In this document: positions 63,747 through 64,000 of the stretch, piece by piece
Layout of the letters: every line of letters starts with the position of its first letter
Numbering within the stretch: the stretch's first letter is position 1
Made by a program: the position numbers and the translations under genes
Assembly: GCF_000002425.4 (NCBI RefSeq)
Contig: NC_037254.1
Span: 1,865,758-1,929,757 of the forward strand
Reading direction: 5' to 3'
Origin: Physcomitrium patens
Lineage: Eukaryota > Streptophyta > Bryopsida > Funariales > Funariaceae
Length of the DNA: 64,000 nt
Notes under the pieces: model-generated
What the model was told of the DNA's origin: nothing
What the model saw: the letters and a program-made list of their open reading frames with translations, nothing else
The model's database searches: none

Positions 63747-64000
63747 TCAAGCATACCCGAATTTAACTGGGAGATCGATGTGTTGATCACCGAAATTGGC
63801 GAAATTGATCGCTTCTGCTTTGACCTCAATGCTAGTGCGGCCGAAGAAGAGAGAAAGCTCCACTTGACGATCTCTTCCAAGCTCTAAACCTGAGGATATG
63901 TCGATCTCTACCGTGCCTTCTTTCATGACAGTATCGCCTACTGTGTACCTGGGTTCCTCTTCGGTGGAGCTGTACAGATCGAAGGTCATCTTAGTCTGGC
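63747..64000 (-). CDS. HSPA12-like Hsp70-family protein, C-terminal part (runs off the window)
   Basis: The last 84 codons of a gene whose 5' part lies beyond the right edge; the frame is open through 64000. The visible protein has the order LYSS, then a T-V-x-D segment, GTVEIDIS, a short linker, RQVELSLFFGRTSIEVKA, and a final beta-strand ending at FGYA. This order and spacing follow the C-terminus of animal HSPA12A/B (IYSS, C-G-T-L-R-L-D-L, Q-T-L-M-Q-F-G-D-T-E-I-K-A-T-A), a divergent Hsp70 branch with an actin-like ATPase domain. No ATPase motif is inside the window, so the call rests on the C-terminal match recalled from the family. An intron could lie just outside. Confidence 0.6.
   Translation of the reverse strand, partial: QTKMTFDLYSSTEEEPRYTVGDTVMKEGTVEIDISSGLELGRDRQVELSLFFGRTSIEVKAEAINFANFGDQHIDLPVKFGYA

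Noticed and set aside
1..64000. CRISPR arrays, tRNA and rRNA genes, organelle DNA insertions
   Set aside because: No regularly spaced repeat-spacer pattern, no tRNA-like T-arm and acceptor pairing, and no stretch recognised as plastid or mitochondrial was found by eye; a tRNAscan or organelle BLAST could still find one.

Overview
The window looks like plant nuclear DNA, most likely from a moss such as Physcomitrium patens. This is an inference from three things. Every multi-exon gene has short GT-AG introns. The protein families match land-plant ones (clade E PP2C, GDSL esterases, beta-type p24, an RH3-type helicase, an At4g13360-like CoA hydrolase). Compact genes of moderate GC sit between very AT-rich spacers packed with (TA)n microsatellites. 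I saw no bacterial operon, CRISPR array, tRNA or rRNA.

Layout: an intronless RH3-type DEAD-box RNA helicase (1603-3834, minus); the spliceosomal USP39/SAD1 pseudo-deubiquitinase in nine exons (6197-10169, minus); a beta-type p24 cargo receptor in four exons (12647-14519, plus); an AT-rich desert of about 13 kb with decayed transposon sequence (15.4-28 kb); a lipid-anchored-type PP2C phosphatase in five exons (28647-31500, minus); mixed non-coding DNA (31.5-38.8 kb); a secreted GDSL esterase (38770-40493, minus) divergent from a 3-hydroxyisobutyryl-CoA hydrolase-like gene in ten exons (42431-45975, plus); a second secreted GDSL esterase (46783-48359, minus) convergent with it; then about 15 kb with no recognisable gene but with islands of gene-like base composition (48.4-50, 53.3-54, 55.7-59.4 and 60.9-62.2 kb); and at the right edge the 3' end of an HSPA12-like Hsp70-family gene (63747 to beyond 64000, minus).

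The genes are individually regulated eukaryotic units and form no pathway. All exon boundaries were worked out by eye from GT/AG sites, reading-frame closure and family conservation; in each complete gene the exon lengths sum to a multiple of three ending at a stop codon. The most unusual material is non-coding: a 188-bp tandem duplication with retained hairpin arms in a USP39 intron, a 26-bp x 5 minisatellite with a 52-bp alternating pattern in a divergent promoter, a 40-bp repeat just upstream of USP39, a small foldback-element family, a large inverted repeat, a copia reverse-transcriptase relic, and several local duplications that look like repair scars.
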